Below are positions 50,491 to 60,589 of a stretch of DNA of 64,000 bases, in pieces. Source of the DNA: Streptomyces sp. Je 1-369 (GTDB lineage Bacteria; Actinomycetota; Actinomycetes; Streptomycetales; Streptomycetaceae); assembly GCF_026810505.1 (NCBI RefSeq), contig NZ_CP101750.1, positions 2,571,448 through 2,635,447 of the forward strand. Direction: 5' to 3'. The stretch's first letter is position 1. Every line of letters begins with the position of its first letter. The notes below the pieces were generated by a model. The model saw only the letters and a program-made list of their open reading frames with translations. It was not told the origin of the DNA and searched no databases. Position numbers and translations under genes: made by a program.

Positions 50491-51294
50491 TCACTCCCGC
50501 CGCGCCTCCGTGGCCGCCGACCACGCGAGGACGACGAGCCACACCGCGATCACCAGCACCTGCAGCCGCTGCCCGATCCCGAGGCCCCACGTCCCCCGCC
50601 CCGCCTCGAACGCGGCGATGGACGCCAGGACCCAGCAGGTGGCGGCCAGTTCGAGGACGACGAGGACAGGTCCTGTGCGTGCGAGGGCGGGCCACGCCCC
50701 GGCACGGCGTCGCGCGACCGCGGTGAGCAGCACCATCCCGACCAGCGCCCCGGTGACGGCGAGGCCGCTGCTGACCGCGTGGGCGGAGTGCGTCCAGGGC
50801 ACGCCGCCCGCCTGCTCCCGCGCGAGGCAGTCGGGGTCGGCGGTCGCCGCGCAGCTCAGCGGCAGCCGTGAGTCGGCGACGGTGGCCGCGCCGAACAGCG
50901 CGAGCCCCGCCCAGCCGACCGCGGAAAGCCCCGCTCCCCGCGTGCCGCGGGCCACCGGCGCCCACACCGCGCCCGCGAGGACGAGGAGCCCCGCGAGGAG
51001 GTCGACCGTGCGGAAGAACGTCCCGTACGGCTGGTCCTCGGCTGCGAGTTCACTGACGTACGCCGTGCGGGGCGAGAGCCCGGTCGGCAGGAACACCTCG
51101 ACCGACCAGGTGCTGTAGGCGAGGGCGCCTGCCATCAGGAGGCCCGCGAGGACGCGTGTGGCGGTGGAGCGCGAGGTCAGGGTGGGCCGCTGCCCGGCCC
51201 GCGGCCGCTGTCCGGCGCGCGGCAGGTGTTTCGCCATGGGGGTGGTTGCCGTCGCGGGAGACGGCATCGGCGTACAGGCGCTATCTCGGCTCAT
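50491..51294 (-). CDS. DUF998-type integral membrane protein
   Basis: 267 residues with six predicted membrane helices: one at VLAGLLMAGALAYSTWSVEV, then LLAGLLVLAGAVWAPV, VGWAGLALFGAATVA, a histidine-containing HSAHAVSSGLAVTGALVGMV, PVLVVLELAATCWVLASI and LVIAVWLVVLAWSA. The Cys pair in SRLPLSCAATADPDC is likely extracytoplasmic. DUF998 membrane proteins have no firm function. The ATG at 51294 overlaps the APC stop by 14 bases and has AGGG about 6 bases upstream; an ATG at 51237 is possible but lacks a ribosome-binding site. Confidence 0.8.
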   Translation of the reverse strand: MSRDSACTPMPSPATATTPMAKHLPRAGQRPRAGQRPTLTSRSTATRVLAGLLMAGALAYSTWSVEVFLPTGLSPRTAYVSELAAEDQPYGTFFRTVDLLAGLLVLAGAVWAPVARGTRGAGLSAVGWAGLALFGAATVADSRLPLSCAATADPDCLAREQAGGVPWTHSAHAVSSGLAVTGALVGMVLLTAVARRRAGAWPALARTGPVLVVLELAATCWVLASIAAFEAGRGTWGLGIGQRLQVLVIAVWLVVLAWSAATEARRE

Positions 51295-52747
51295 GTGTCG
51301 CCCTGTGGTCGGGGTGGATCCAGCCGGGTTTGCGGTACTTGAGGAAGGCTGCGGGCGCCAGGACGCCGAGTACGAGCAGACCGCCGCCGACGATCAGCAG
51401 ATAGCGCCACAGCGGGCCCTTGCCGAACTGGTCGGGCGGTACGAAGCCGATGGCGAGCGCGGCGAGCGACGCGACGAATCCGACGGCCGCGACGACCTTC
51501 ACCGCGGGGACCACGAAGCCGCGCGGCACCTCGGGCTGCGACGCGCGCAGCCGTACGACGGCCACGAACATCAGCAGGTACGCGATGAGGTAGATCTGCA
51601 CGGTGATGACGGAGAACATCCAGTACGCGCTGGAGACGTCGTCACTGAAGGCGTAGAGGACGCCGATCAGCGTGGTGACGACGCCCTGCGCGACCATGAT
51701 GTTGCGCGGGACGCCCGCCTTGTTGAACTTCTGCAGGACCGGCGGCAGGTAGCCCTCCTGCCGGGAGAGCGCGACCAGCCCCTTCGCGGGCCCGGCGAGC
51801 CACGTGAGCATGCCGCCGAGCGCCGCCATGACGAGCATGATCCCGACGACCTTCGTCAGCCAGCCGACGTGGAAGTGGTCGAAGAACGCCTGGAAGGCCT
51901 GCATGAGACCGGCCGTGAGGCTGAGCTCCTCCGACGGCATGACCCAGCTGATGGCCAGGGCCGGAAGGATGAAGATCAGCAGGACGAGGCCGGTGGCGAG
52001 GAAGATCGAGCGCGGGTACTCGGCGCGGGGATGACGCAGCGACGAGACGTGGACGCCGTTCATCTCCATGCCCGCGTAGGAGAGGAAGTTATTGACGATG
52101 AGGACCAGGCTGGCGAGGCCCGTCCATGGGGGCAGCCAGTGGTCGGGGCTCATGGGCGCGGCGGACGCGTTGCCCTCCCCCAGGAAGATGATGCCGAGGA
52201 CGACAAGGACGACGCCGGGGATGAGGGTGCCGATGATCAGCCCCAGGGAGGAGAGCCCGGCGACCGTCTTGGTGCCCCGGCAGGTGACCCAGACGCCCGT
52301 CCAGTAGATGACGACGATGACGAGCGCTACGTAGGGGCCGTTTTCGGCGAGGCTGGGATGGATGACGTACGCGAACGTCGAGGCCACGTAGGCGAGCAGG
52401 CTCGGGTAGTACGCGATGGTCATGGCGAACTGGCACCACACGGCGACGAACCCCAACGGCTTGCCCAGCGCCTCGCTCACCCACCGGTAGATGCCGCCGG
52501 ACCACCCGGAGGCGAGCTCGGCGCCGACGAGGGCGGTGGGGAGCAGGAAGACCACGGCGGGCAGGAGGTAGAGGAAGACGGCGGCGAGCCCGTAGATGGC
52601 CATCGCCGGGGACGGACGCAGGCTGGCGACGGACGCGGTGGTCATCAGGGCGAGCGTCACCCAGGAGATGAACTGCCGCGGAATGGCGGGGTCCGGCTCG
52701 GGCAGGCTTCCAGCCCGGGTTTGCACCGGTTCGTCCGTGTTCGTCAT
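51281..52747 (-). CDS. APC-family amino acid permease
   Basis: 488 residues and about 12 membrane helices. The first reads FISWVTLALMTTASVASLRPSP, with the unwound substrate-binding stretch of the family. GAELASGWSGGIYRWVSEALG is the conserved helix-2/3 region (E-L-x-S-G-x-S/GGIYxW), and SYAGMEMNGVHVSSLRHPRAEYPR is typical of the glutamate/GABA-antiporter-like subgroup. It imports or exchanges amino acids or amines across the membrane. The ATG at 52747 has no good ribosome-binding site. It is the first gene of a three-gene unit with the DUF998 protein and the hydrolase. Confidence 0.9.
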   Translation of the reverse strand: MTNTDEPVQTRAGSLPEPDPAIPRQFISWVTLALMTTASVASLRPSPAMAIYGLAAVFLYLLPAVVFLLPTALVGAELASGWSGGIYRWVSEALGKPLGFVAVWCQFAMTIAYYPSLLAYVASTFAYVIHPSLAENGPYVALVIVVIYWTGVWVTCRGTKTVAGLSSLGLIIGTLIPGVVLVVLGIIFLGEGNASAAPMSPDHWLPPWTGLASLVLIVNNFLSYAGMEMNGVHVSSLRHPRAEYPRSIFLATGLVLLIFILPALAISWVMPSEELSLTAGLMQAFQAFFDHFHVGWLTKVVGIMLVMAALGGMLTWLAGPAKGLVALSRQEGYLPPVLQKFNKAGVPRNIMVAQGVVTTLIGVLYAFSDDVSSAYWMFSVITVQIYLIAYLLMFVAVVRLRASQPEVPRGFVVPAVKVVAAVGFVASLAALAIGFVPPDQFGKGPLWRYLLIVGGGLLVLGVLAPAAFLKYRKPGWIHPDHRATHEPR

Positions 52748-52991
52748 GCGCACATGATCGTCGGAGTGACGCGGGGCCGCGAGTCGCCGCACACCCGGCG
52801 GGGGCCGTTCGCCGACCCGACGTCGATGTGACACCCCGGGCATCGCCTCGTGGACACCCGCCCGGAGGCGCCGCCCGCGCTCCCCGTAAAAGTGGGCACT
52901 CCCGGCGGGAAGAGGGACAATAGCGACATAAACGCGACGTAAACACCCGCAGGCCGTCACCTGACCTGCCCCTTCCCGAAGGGGCCCTCCC

Positions 52992-53792
52992 ATGACCAGC
53001 CCCGACACCCCTCCCCCACCACCCGGATGGGGGCAAGGGCCACCCCCGCCCTCACCACCACCACCGGCGCAGCCGCTCCGCAACGGCCTCGGTGTCGCGT
53101 CCCTGGTACTCGGCATCATCGGCGTGCTGTGCGGGCTGGTCCCGCTGTTGTTCTGGGCCTCGGGGATCCTCGCCGTCCTGGCGCTGGTCTTCGGCTGCGT
53201 CGGCATCGGGCGCGCCCGCAGGGGCCAGGCCGACAACAAGGGCGTGGCGATCTGGGGCACCTCGCTCGGCGGGGTCGCCGCGATCCTCGCGGTGGTCGGG
53301 CTCGTCATCACGGTCACGGTCGTCAACGACACCGTGGACGAGCTGCACGGCACGGGCGGCAAGCAGGAGTCGTCGGCGGGGAAGGTGTCCCGCTCCGACG
53401 CGCTGCGGTTCGGGGAGGCGTTCACGTACGACGACGGCGTGAAGGTGACCGTGTCCCGCCCCGCCTCCTACCAGCCGGGCACCTACGCGCTGGGTCATGC
53501 GGAGGGCAACAAGGCGCTGACCGTCAAGATCACCGTCGTCAACGGCTCGGACGAGTCCGTCGACCTGGATCTGACCACCGTCACCTTCAAGGACGCCGAC
53601 GGCGCCGAGGCGGATCAGGTCTACGACGGTGACCTGCCGAGGGAGCTCGCCGGGCATCTGGAGTCCGGCAAGCAGGCCGTCGCCACGTACGCCGTCAGCC
53701 TTCCCGGCGACGCCTCGCGCACCCTGGACGTGCAGGTCGAGCCCGGCTTCCTCCACTACAAGAGCGCCACCTGGTCCGGGACCACGCCTTGA
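52992..53792 (+). CDS. DUF4190/DUF4352-type membrane-anchored protein
   Basis: 266 residues. A Pro-rich cytoplasmic head (1-30) precedes the DUF4190 pair of helices (GLGVASLVLGIIGVLCGLVPLL and GTSLGGVAAILAVVGLVITV), joined by FGCVGIGRARRGQADNKG. The outer part (residues ~150-266) is a DUF4352-like immunoglobulin fold: VTVSRPASYQPG, LTVKITVVNGSDESVDL and SLPGDASRTLDVQVEPG. The role is unknown; such proteins are often envelope proteins. ATG 52992. Confidence 0.85.
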   Translation: MTSPDTPPPPPGWGQGPPPPSPPPPAQPLRNGLGVASLVLGIIGVLCGLVPLLFWASGILAVLALVFGCVGIGRARRGQADNKGVAIWGTSLGGVAAILAVVGLVITVTVVNDTVDELHGTGGKQESSAGKVSRSDALRFGEAFTYDDGVKVTVSRPASYQPGTYALGHAEGNKALTVKITVVNGSDESVDLDLTTVTFKDADGAEADQVYDGDLPRELAGHLESGKQAVATYAVSLPGDASRTLDVQVEPGFLHYKSATWSGTTP

Positions 53793-53836
53793 CGGCACGG
53801 GACCCGCCCGACAAGCCATCGCGTCGGTCTGACGAT

Positions 53837-53848
53837 TACACTGAATCC
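53837..53848 (+). promoter_or_regulatory. -10 box of a leaderless nadE promoter
   Basis: TACACT (53837-53842) is 6 bases before the GTG at 53849, with no Shine-Dalgarno sequence. Confidence 0.5.
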
Positions 53849-55609
53849 GTGCCTCAACTACGCCTCGCTCTGAATCAGATCGACTCGACCGTCGGCGATC
53901 TCGCCGGGAACGCCGAGGCGGTCGTCCACTGGACCCGGCACTCCGCCGAGCAGGGGGCGCATCTCGTCGCGTTCCCCGAGATGGTACTGACCGGATATCC
54001 CGTCGAGGACCTCGCTCTGCGTTCGTCCTTCGTCCAGGCCTCCCGGGACGCGCTGCGCGCGCTCGCCGTGCGGCTGCGGGACGAGGGGTTCGGGGAGCTG
54101 CCGGTCGTCGTCGGCTATCTCGACCGCACCGAGGAGGCCAAGCCGAAGTTCGGCCAGCCCGCGGGGGCCCCGCGCAACGCGGGCGCCGTGCTGTACCGCG
54201 GCGAGGCCGTCCTGACCTACTCCAAGCACCACCTGCCCAACTACGGCGTCTTCGACGAGTTCCGCTACTTCGTGCCCGGCGAGACGCTGCCGGTCGTGCG
54301 CGTGCACGGCGTCGACGTCGCGCTCGCCATCTGCGAGGACCTCTGGCAGGACGGCGGCCGCGTACCGGCGACCCGGAGCGCGGGGGCGGGGCTGCTGCTC
54401 TCCATCAACGCGTCGCCGTACGAGCAGAACAAGGACGACGAGCGGCTCGAACTCGTGCGCAAGCGGGCGCAGGAAGCCGGCTGCACCACCGCCTACCTCG
54501 CGATGATCGGCGGGCAGGACGAGCTGGTCTTCGACGGTGACTCGATCGTCGTCGACAAGGACGGCGAAGTCATCGCGCGGGCCCCGCAGTTCGCCGAGGG
54601 CTGCATCGTGCTCGATCTGGAGCTCCCGGCCGCCGCGCCCGTGCCGCCGTCCGGCGTCGTCGACGACGGGCTGCGCATCGAGCACGTGACGCTGTCGGAG
54701 GAGCCGCTTCCCACGTACGAGGGCGAGCTCACCGGCGGGTACGCCGAGCGGCTCGACGACGACGAGGAGGTGTACTCGGCGCTGGTCGTCGGCCTGCGCG
54801 CGTACGCCGCGAAGAACGGTTTCAGCAGCGTTCTGATCGGGCTGTCGGGCGGCATCGACTCCGCGCTCACCGCCGCCATCGCCTGCGACGCGCTCGGCGC
54901 GCAGAACGTGTACGGCGTCGCCATGCCGTCCCGCTACTCCTCGGACCACTCCATCGGCGACGCGGAGGAGCTGGCGCGGCGCACCGGCCTGAACTTCCGT
55001 ACCGTGCCGATCGCGCCGATGTTCGACGCGTACATGGGTTCGCTCGGGCTCACCGGTCTCGCCGAGGAGAACCTCCAGTCGCGGCTGCGCGGCACGATGC
55101 TGATGGCGCTCTCCAACCAGGAGGGGCACATCGTGCTCGCGCCGGGCAACAAGTCCGAGCTCGCGGTCGGCTACTCGACGCTCTACGGCGACTCCGTCGG
55201 CGCGTACGGCCCCATCAAGGACGTCTACAAGACGGCGATCTTCCGGCTCGCCGAGTGGCGCAACCGCGCGGCCGAGGAACGCGGGCAGACGCCGCCGATC
55301 CCGGAGAACTCCATCAGCAAGCCGCCGAGCGCGGAGCTGCGCCCGGACCAGGTCGACACGGACTCGCTCCCCGACTACCCGGTCCTCGACGCGATCCTGG
55401 AGCTCTACGTCGACCGGGACCAGGGCGCCGACACGATCGTGGCCGCGGGCTACGACCGTGAGCTGGTCACGAAGACGCTGCGGATGGTGGACACCGCGGA
55501 GTACAAGCGGCGGCAGTACCCGCCGGGGACGAAGATCTCCGCGAAGGGCTTCGGCAAGGACCGCCGACTGCCCATCACCAACCGCTGGCGGGAGTCCGCC
55601 GCCGGCTGA
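53849..55609 (+). CDS. nadE: glutamine-dependent NAD+ synthase
   Basis: 586 residues, a fused glutaminase-synthetase. The N-terminal nitrilase-fold domain has the catalytic triad Glu44 (FPEMVLTGYP), Lys126 (YSKHHLPNYG) and Cys162 (AICEDLWQ), which frees ammonia from glutamine. The C-terminal NAD synthetase has the ATP-pyrophosphatase loop SGGIDSA (from 333) and PGNKSELAVGYSTLYGDSVG. It makes NAD+ from deamido-NAD+. The start is a GTG set by the leaderless -10 box. It stands alone and links the glutamine-producing genes of the window with cofactor synthesis. Confidence 0.97.
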   Translation: MPQLRLALNQIDSTVGDLAGNAEAVVHWTRHSAEQGAHLVAFPEMVLTGYPVEDLALRSSFVQASRDALRALAVRLRDEGFGELPVVVGYLDRTEEAKPKFGQPAGAPRNAGAVLYRGEAVLTYSKHHLPNYGVFDEFRYFVPGETLPVVRVHGVDVALAICEDLWQDGGRVPATRSAGAGLLLSINASPYEQNKDDERLELVRKRAQEAGCTTAYLAMIGGQDELVFDGDSIVVDKDGEVIARAPQFAEGCIVLDLELPAAAPVPPSGVVDDGLRIEHVTLSEEPLPTYEGELTGGYAERLDDDEEVYSALVVGLRAYAAKNGFSSVLIGLSGGIDSALTAAIACDALGAQNVYGVAMPSRYSSDHSIGDAEELARRTGLNFRTVPIAPMFDAYMGSLGLTGLAEENLQSRLRGTMLMALSNQEGHIVLAPGNKSELAVGYSTLYGDSVGAYGPIKDVYKTAIFRLAEWRNRAAEERGQTPPIPENSISKPPSAELRPDQVDTDSLPDYPVLDAILELYVDRDQGADTIVAAGYDRELVTKTLRMVDTAEYKRRQYPPGTKISAKGFGKDRRLPITNRWRESAAG

Positions 55610-55671
55610 GGCCGACCACCCGCCCACCCGCTTTCAGGACCGCGGGTGGGCGACAGGTCATGGGTGACAGG

Positions 55672-56889
55672 TCAGTGGTGGACCGTCTCGCGCTGTTCGG
55701 GCGACGAGGACGCCACCACCCGCTCCGTACCCGGCACGGGACCGCGCCGCAGGTCCACCACGTACGCCAGGCCCGCCACCGCGAGGCCGAGCACCGCGAG
55801 GACCGCGCCGGTCACCGCCGGGGACGTCGTACCGAAGCCCGCCGCGAGGGCGAGACCGCCGATCCAGGCGCCGCCCGCGTTGGCGAGATTGAACGCGCCC
55901 TGGTTGGCGGAGGAGGCCAGGGACGGTGCGGCCGCCGCCTTCTCCATGACCATGAGCTGCAGCGGCGAGCCCGTCGTGAAGGCCGCCATGCCGAGCAGTG
56001 CGACGCCGACCGCCGCACTCCACGCCGCGGTCATGAGCAGCGGGAAGAAGGCCAGGACCACGGCGAGCGAGACGAGCCCGCCGAGGAGCGTGCCGCGCAG
56101 GGAGTGGTCGGCGAGGCGGCCGCCCAGGAGGTTGCCCGCCGTCGCGCCCACGCCGAACAGGGCGAGGAGGAGGGTGACGCTGGACTCGGCGTAGCCGGCC
56201 GTGTCGGTCAGCATCGGCGTGATGTAGCTGTACGCGGAGAACAGCGCACCGAAGCCCGCGACGGTCGTGCCGAGCGCCAGCCAGACCGGGACGCTGCGCA
56301 GCGCGCGGAGCTCGCCGCGCAGTCCTGCCGCGTCACCATGGCCGTGGTCGGCGGGGACCAGGAGGGCAAGCGCGGCGATGGCCGCGAGCCCGATGGCGCT
56401 GACCGCGAGGAACGTGGCGCGCCAGCCGAGCTGCTGGCCCATGGCCGTGGCGACCGGCACGCCCACGATGTTGGCGACGGTCAGGCCGAGGAACATCAGG
56501 GAGACCGAGCGGGCCTTGCGCTCGGGGGCGACGAGCCCGGTGGCGACGACCGCGCCGACGCCGAAGAACGCGCCGTGCGGCAGTCCGCTGAGGAAGCGGG
56601 CGGCCATGAGCAGGTGGTAGTCGGGGGCGGCCGCCGACAGGGCGTTGCCGACCACGAACAGCACCATGAGGCCGATCAGGACGCGGCGGCGCGGGAGCTT
56701 GGCGGTGAAGGCGGCGAGCAGCGGGGCGCCGATGACGACGCCGAGCGCGTACGCGGAGACGAGGTGTCCGGCGACAGGGATGGATATGTCCAGGTCGTCG
56801 GCGACGTTGGGCAGCAGGCCCATCATCACGAACTCGGTCGTGCCGATGCCGAAGGCGCCCACGGCGAGGGCGAGCAGGGCCAGGGGCAT
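55672..56889 (-). CDS. MFS transporter (DHA1, AraJ/Cml-like)
   Basis: 405 residues and 12 helices. The first reads ALLALAVGAFGIGTTEFVMM with the GTxEF motif of the AraJ/Cml branch, and the loop 2-3 segment KLPRRRVLIGLM carries the MFS basic signature. FLSGLPHGAFFGVGAVVA is the conserved helix-5 motif. Members export sugars, drugs or chloramphenicol-like compounds. ATG 56889 with GGAAGGT 8 bases upstream. A perfect dyad in its promoter suggests a dedicated repressor located elsewhere. Confidence 0.92.
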   Translation of the reverse strand: MPLALLALAVGAFGIGTTEFVMMGLLPNVADDLDISIPVAGHLVSAYALGVVIGAPLLAAFTAKLPRRRVLIGLMVLFVVGNALSAAAPDYHLLMAARFLSGLPHGAFFGVGAVVATGLVAPERKARSVSLMFLGLTVANIVGVPVATAMGQQLGWRATFLAVSAIGLAAIAALALLVPADHGHGDAAGLRGELRALRSVPVWLALGTTVAGFGALFSAYSYITPMLTDTAGYAESSVTLLLALFGVGATAGNLLGGRLADHSLRGTLLGGLVSLAVVLAFFPLLMTAAWSAAVGVALLGMAAFTTGSPLQLMVMEKAAAAPSLASSANQGAFNLANAGGAWIGGLALAAGFGTTSPAVTGAVLAVLGLAVAGLAYVVDLRRGPVPGTERVVASSSPEQRETVHH

Positions 56890-56945
56890 GAAGAAGTACC
56901 TTCCACGGATGCGGGGGCAGTGGGGGGAATGTGGGGAGTGGGGGG

Positions 56946-56964
56946 CTTACGGAGAACCCGTAAG
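56946..56964. promoter_or_regulatory. operator dyad of the MFS gene
   Basis: CTTACGG (56946-56952) and CCGTAAG (56958-56964) are exact inverse complements with a 5-base spacer, followed by an AT-rich TTTACTTGCGG that resembles another half-site. It is 57-75 bases upstream of the MFS start. The dyad suits an HxlR- or TetR-type regulator. Confidence 0.6.
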
Positions 56965-57020
56965 TTTACTTGCGGAACAAAGCCGCGCCCGCCACGTATT
57001 CCGCCCCGTGCCCTACCGCG

Positions 57021-58049
57021 TCACGACGAGAGGTCGACCCGTGCCGCGATCGGCAGGTGGTCGCTGCCCGTCTCCGGCAGCGTCCAGGAGGAGACCGGCT
57101 CGACGCCCTTGACCATGATCTGGTCGATGCGTGCCATCGGGAACGACGCGGGCCAGCTGAAGCCGAAGCCGTCGCCCGCCGCGCCCTGCGTGGACCGCAG
57201 CTGCGAGGTGACCGCGTTCAGCGCGCGGTCGTTCATCGTGCCGTTGAGGTCGCCGAGCAGGATGACCTTGCCGATCTTCTCGTCGGCGATGGCCTCGCCG
57301 AGGGCGTCGGCGCTGTTGTCGCGCTGGTTGGCGGTGAAGCCCGCGTCGAGCTTCACGCGCACCGACGGCAGGTGCGCGACATGGACGGCGACCTCGCCCT
57401 TCGGCGTCGTCACCGTCGTACGCATCGCGCGGACCCAGCCCAGCTTGATGTCGACGGGCCGGGTGTCGGACAGCGGGTACTTGCTCCAGAGGCCGACCGT
57501 GCCCTTGACCGCGTGGTACTTGTACGTGCCTGCCAGCGCCTTCTCGTACACGGGCACGGCGGACGGGGTGAGCTCCTCCAGGGCGACCACGTCCGCGCCG
57601 GACGCGGCGACGTCCTTGGCGGTGCCGGTCGGGTCGGGGTTGTCCGCGTTCACGTTGTGCGTGGCGACGGTCAGGTCACCGCCCGTGCCCGACTTGCCGG
57701 TGATCAGGCCGCCGAACGAGTCGACCCAGATGATCACCGGGAGCAGCAGCGCGATCAGCGCAGTGGCGGACTTGCGGACCACCGCGATGACCAGCAGCAC
57801 CGGGACGAAGAGGCCGAGCCAGGGCAGGAAGGTCTCCGTCAGGGAGCCGAGGTTGCCCACGTTGTTGGGGATCTGCGCGTGGAACAGCATCACCAGCGCG
57901 AGGAAGACGGCGATGCCCGCCGTCACGAGGCCGCGCCGCCAGATGTCCGGATCGCCCCGCCAGCCGTCGAGCAGGCGTCGGAACCGGGACCCCGGACGCT
58001 CGGGGCCCGAGCCGCCGCTGCCCGTCTCCGTCTTGTACGCCTGCGCCAT
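57021..58049 (-). CDS. membrane-anchored endonuclease/exonuclease/phosphatase-fold protein
   Basis: 342 residues. After a Gly/Arg-rich head, three membrane helices occur within residues ~40-115 (LVTAGIAVFLALVMLFHAQI, FLPWLGLFVPVLLVIAVV, ALIALLLPVIIWVDSFG). An EEP domain follows, with the standard motif order: ATHNVNADN, ALEELTPSAV (metal Glu), LLGDLNGTMND (Asp-x-Asn) and GSDHLPIAARV (final Asp-His). It is exposed outside the membrane and may hydrolyse phosphodiesters of lipids or nucleic acids. ATG 58049. The start lies 185 bases from the TetR stop. Confidence 0.9.
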   Translation of the reverse strand: MAQAYKTETGSGGSGPERPGSRFRRLLDGWRGDPDIWRRGLVTAGIAVFLALVMLFHAQIPNNVGNLGSLTETFLPWLGLFVPVLLVIAVVRKSATALIALLLPVIIWVDSFGGLITGKSGTGGDLTVATHNVNADNPDPTGTAKDVAASGADVVALEELTPSAVPVYEKALAGTYKYHAVKGTVGLWSKYPLSDTRPVDIKLGWVRAMRTTVTTPKGEVAVHVAHLPSVRVKLDAGFTANQRDNSADALGEAIADEKIGKVILLGDLNGTMNDRALNAVTSQLRSTQGAAGDGFGFSWPASFPMARIDQIMVKGVEPVSSWTLPETGSDHLPIAARVDLSS

Positions 58050-58234
58050 GCTCTCGTCGCCTCACTGCTGCCGTGCACACCGTCTGTCCCGCCCAGGAAA
58101 CCCTAGGCGATGATCCGGTGTCGTCCCTGCCGTCCACGACGGCCGTACAGGCTCCAGGACGAACAGTGCGCCGCGAGGGGTTCCTGATCAGCGGCGGAGA
58201 GCTGCCTCTGTGACGAAATGCGCATAACCACGAG

Positions 58235-58927
58235 TCAGCGTGGCGGGGGCCGCAGCCCCTCGATCACCGTGTCGACGATCCGCTCGGCGAGCCGGTCGTC
58301 GAGCGGCGCGCCGGGCCGCAGGATCGTGCGCAGCAGCATGGGTCCCACGAAGAGGTCGTTGGCCATCTCCAGGTCGATGTCCGCACGCAGTTCGCCGTCG
58401 GCGACGCCCCGGCGCAGCACGTCGATGATGATGCGGCGGCGGGGCGCGACGACCGTCTCCTGGTACGCCTCGGCGAGCTTGGGCAGGGTCTTCATCTGGG
58501 CGAAGACGTTGTGCAGCAGGGCCGAGGAGCGCATGGTCAGGCCGCGGCGGCGCAGGCTCTCCAGGACGCAGACGAGGTCGTCGCGCATCGAGGTGCCCGG
58601 CCGTTCCAGGTCGGGCTCCTCGAAGGCGCGCAGGACGTCGACGAAGAGGGCTTCCTTGCCGTCCCAGCGCCGGTAGATGGTGGCCTTGCCGACGCCGGCC
58701 GTGCGGGCGATCCGCTCGATGGAGAGCTCGGTGAGGGAGACGCCGTCCTCCAGGAGCCGTACGACGCCCTCGATGATCGCCTGCTCGACGGCCTCGCTCC
58801 TGGGCCGTCCACGGCCGCTCCTGGGCAGGGGCGGCCCGCCCGCACCTATGGGGCCACCGTCGTCCGCGACGTCACCGCCGTCGATGACGTCACCGCCGTC
58901 CGTGACACTCGCGCCCTTGTGGACCAC
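58235..58927 (-). CDS. TetR-family regulator
   Basis: 230 residues from GTG 58927 with AAGGAGGG 6 bases upstream. A low-complexity Gly/Asp head (DGGDVIDGGDVADDGG, from short DNA repeats) is followed by the HTH: AIIEGVVRLLEDGVSLTELS and IARTAGVGKATIYRRWDGKEALF. The rest is a TetR_C ligand domain. It starts 45 bases after the DHA2 exporter stop and is probably in one transcript with it. The palindrome in front of the exporter is the likely binding site. Confidence 0.92.
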   Translation of the reverse strand: MVHKGASVTDGGDVIDGGDVADDGGPIGAGGPPLPRSGRGRPRSEAVEQAIIEGVVRLLEDGVSLTELSIERIARTAGVGKATIYRRWDGKEALFVDVLRAFEEPDLERPGTSMRDDLVCVLESLRRRGLTMRSSALLHNVFAQMKTLPKLAEAYQETVVAPRRRIIIDVLRRGVADGELRADIDLEMANDLFVGPMLLRTILRPGAPLDDRLAERIVDTVIEGLRPPPR

Positions 58928-58972
58928 GTCGTCCCTCCTTCGCTGCCCGACGACCGCCAGGCCGATTCTCCC

Positions 58973-60571
58973 TCAGAGCCTGTCCGCCCCCACCGGCTCA
59001 CCCGTCTCCTCCACCGGGCCCGCCTCAGGCGGCGTACGTCCCGGCAGGAAGAGGAAGACGACCAGCGCGCCGAGCACGGCGACGCCCGCGCCGCACACCG
59101 CCGTGACGTGCATGGCGTGCAGGAAGGAGTCGTTGGCCGCGGAGACCAGCGGCTCGCCCTTGGGGCCGAGCTTCGCGGCGACGCCGAGGGTCGCCTCGAT
59201 GGACTCGCCCGCGGTGTGCCGCACCCCTTCGGGCAGCACGGTCAGCTCGTCCTCGACTCCGTTGCGGTAGGCCGTGGACAGCACCGAGCCGAGGACCGCG
59301 ATGCCGAGGGCGCCGCCGACCTGCCGGAACGTGTTGCTGAGCGCGGACGCGGAGCCGGCCTTCTCGCGCGGCAGGGCCTGCATGATGACGACGCTGGTGG
59401 GCGTCATGACGTGCGCCATGCCGGTCCCCATCAGGAAGAAGACGACTTCCAGGAGCCAGATCGGCGTGTCGGCGTCGAGGAGGGTGAAGGCCGCCAGGGT
59501 CGCCGTCAGGAGGAGCAGTCCGCCCGTGCACACGGCCCGTACGCCGAAGCGGTCGACGACGAGGCGGGCGCGCGGCGCGAAGATCAGCTGCGCCACGGCG
59601 AGCGGCAGCATCAGCAGTCCGGTCTGGAGCGGCGAGTAGCCCCGCACGCTCTGCGTGTAGAAGACCGAGAAGAAGGTGACGCCCATCAGCGCGAAGAAGA
59701 CGAGCGCTATGGCGCAGATCGCCGCGGAGAACACCCGGTTCTTGAAGTACGTGATGTCGACGGAGGGGTGGTCGCTGCGCTTCTCGTACAGCACGAACGC
59801 GATCAGTACGGCGACGCCCGCGAGGACCGTGCCGAGGACGGCCGGGTCGGTGAAGTCGGCGAGCTGGCCGCCCTTGATGATGCCGTAGACGAGGAGCACC
59901 AGGCCGACGACGGAGAGCGCGACGCCGAAGAGGTCGATGCGGCCGGGCGCGGGGTCGCGGGAGTCGGGCACGAGCCAGACCATCAGTGCCAGGGCGACGA
60001 TCACGATCGGTACGTTGATGAGGAAGACCGAGCCCCACCAGAAGTGGTCGAGCAGTACGCCGCCGGTGATGGGTCCGATGGCGATGGCGAGGCCGACGCC
60101 GCCGGCCCAGATGCCGATGGCCTTGGGCTGTTCGTCGCGTTCGAAGACGTTCATGAGGACGGCGAGGGTGGCGGGCATCACGAAGGCGGCGCCGAGGCCC
60201 ATGACGGCCCGGAAGGCGATGAGCTGGAGCGGTGAGCCGGACATGGCGGCGAGCGCCGAGCCGATGCCGAAGACGACGAGGCCGCCGAGGAGGACCTTCT
60301 TGCGGCCGAGCCGGTCGCCGAGCAGGCCCGCGGTGAAGAGGAGGCCCGCGAAGACGAGCGTGTAGGCGTTGATCGCCCATTCGAGCTCGCTCTGGGTGGC
60401 GCCGAGGCCGGTCGGTTCGGGGGTGGAGATCGTCTTGATGGCGACGTTCAGGATCGAGTTGTCGAGTACGACGATGAGCAGGCTGAGCATCAGCACCCCG
60501 AGGATCACCCACCGGCGCCGGTGGACGGCTTCCGGTATGCGGGGCGGGGTGGGCATGGCAGGGGAGGACAT
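58973..60571 (-). CDS. MFS exporter, DHA2 (EmrB/QacA) family
   Basis: 532 residues with 14 predicted helices. Helix 1 reads [20 protein letters not shown], with the DHA2 signature LDxTIVNVA as [35 protein letters not shown] is the motif-A loop, and [21 protein letters not shown] is motif C of drug antiporters. It exports toxic compounds by proton antiport. ATG 60571 seems leaderless (TACGCT 6 bases upstream on its strand). A perfect operator dyad lies at 60590-60618 and the TetR gene follows, a standard drug-efflux module. Confidence 0.94.
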   Translation of the reverse strand: MSSPAMPTPPRIPEAVHRRRWVILGVLMLSLLIVVLDNSILNVAIKTISTPEPTGLGATQSELEWAINAYTLVFAGLLFTAGLLGDRLGRKKVLLGGLVVFGIGSALAAMSGSPLQLIAFRAVMGLGAAFVMPATLAVLMNVFERDEQPKAIGIWAGGVGLAIAIGPITGGVLLDHFWWGSVFLINVPIVIVALALMVWLVPDSRDPAPGRIDLFGVALSVVGLVLLVYGIIKGGQLADFTDPAVLGTVLAGVAVLIAFVLYEKRSDHPSVDITYFKNRVFSAAICAIALVFFALMGVTFFSVFYTQSVRGYSPLQTGLLMLPLAVAQLIFAPRARLVVDRFGVRAVCTGGLLLLTATLAAFTLLDADTPIWLLEVVFFLMGTGMAHVMTPTSVVIMQALPREKAGSASALSNTFRQVGGALGIAVLGSVLSTAYRNGVEDELTVLPEGVRHTAGESIEATLGVAAKLGPKGEPLVSAANDSFLHAMHVTAVCGAGVAVLGALVVFLFLPGRTPPEAGPVEETGEPVGADRL

Positions 60572-60589
60572 GCGACCAGCGTAGAACAA

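Noticed and set aside
52748..52991. Possible riboswitch between the APC permease and the DUF4190-like gene
   Set aside because: I could not find a conserved riboswitch core, and the short GC stems present are expected by chance at this base composition.
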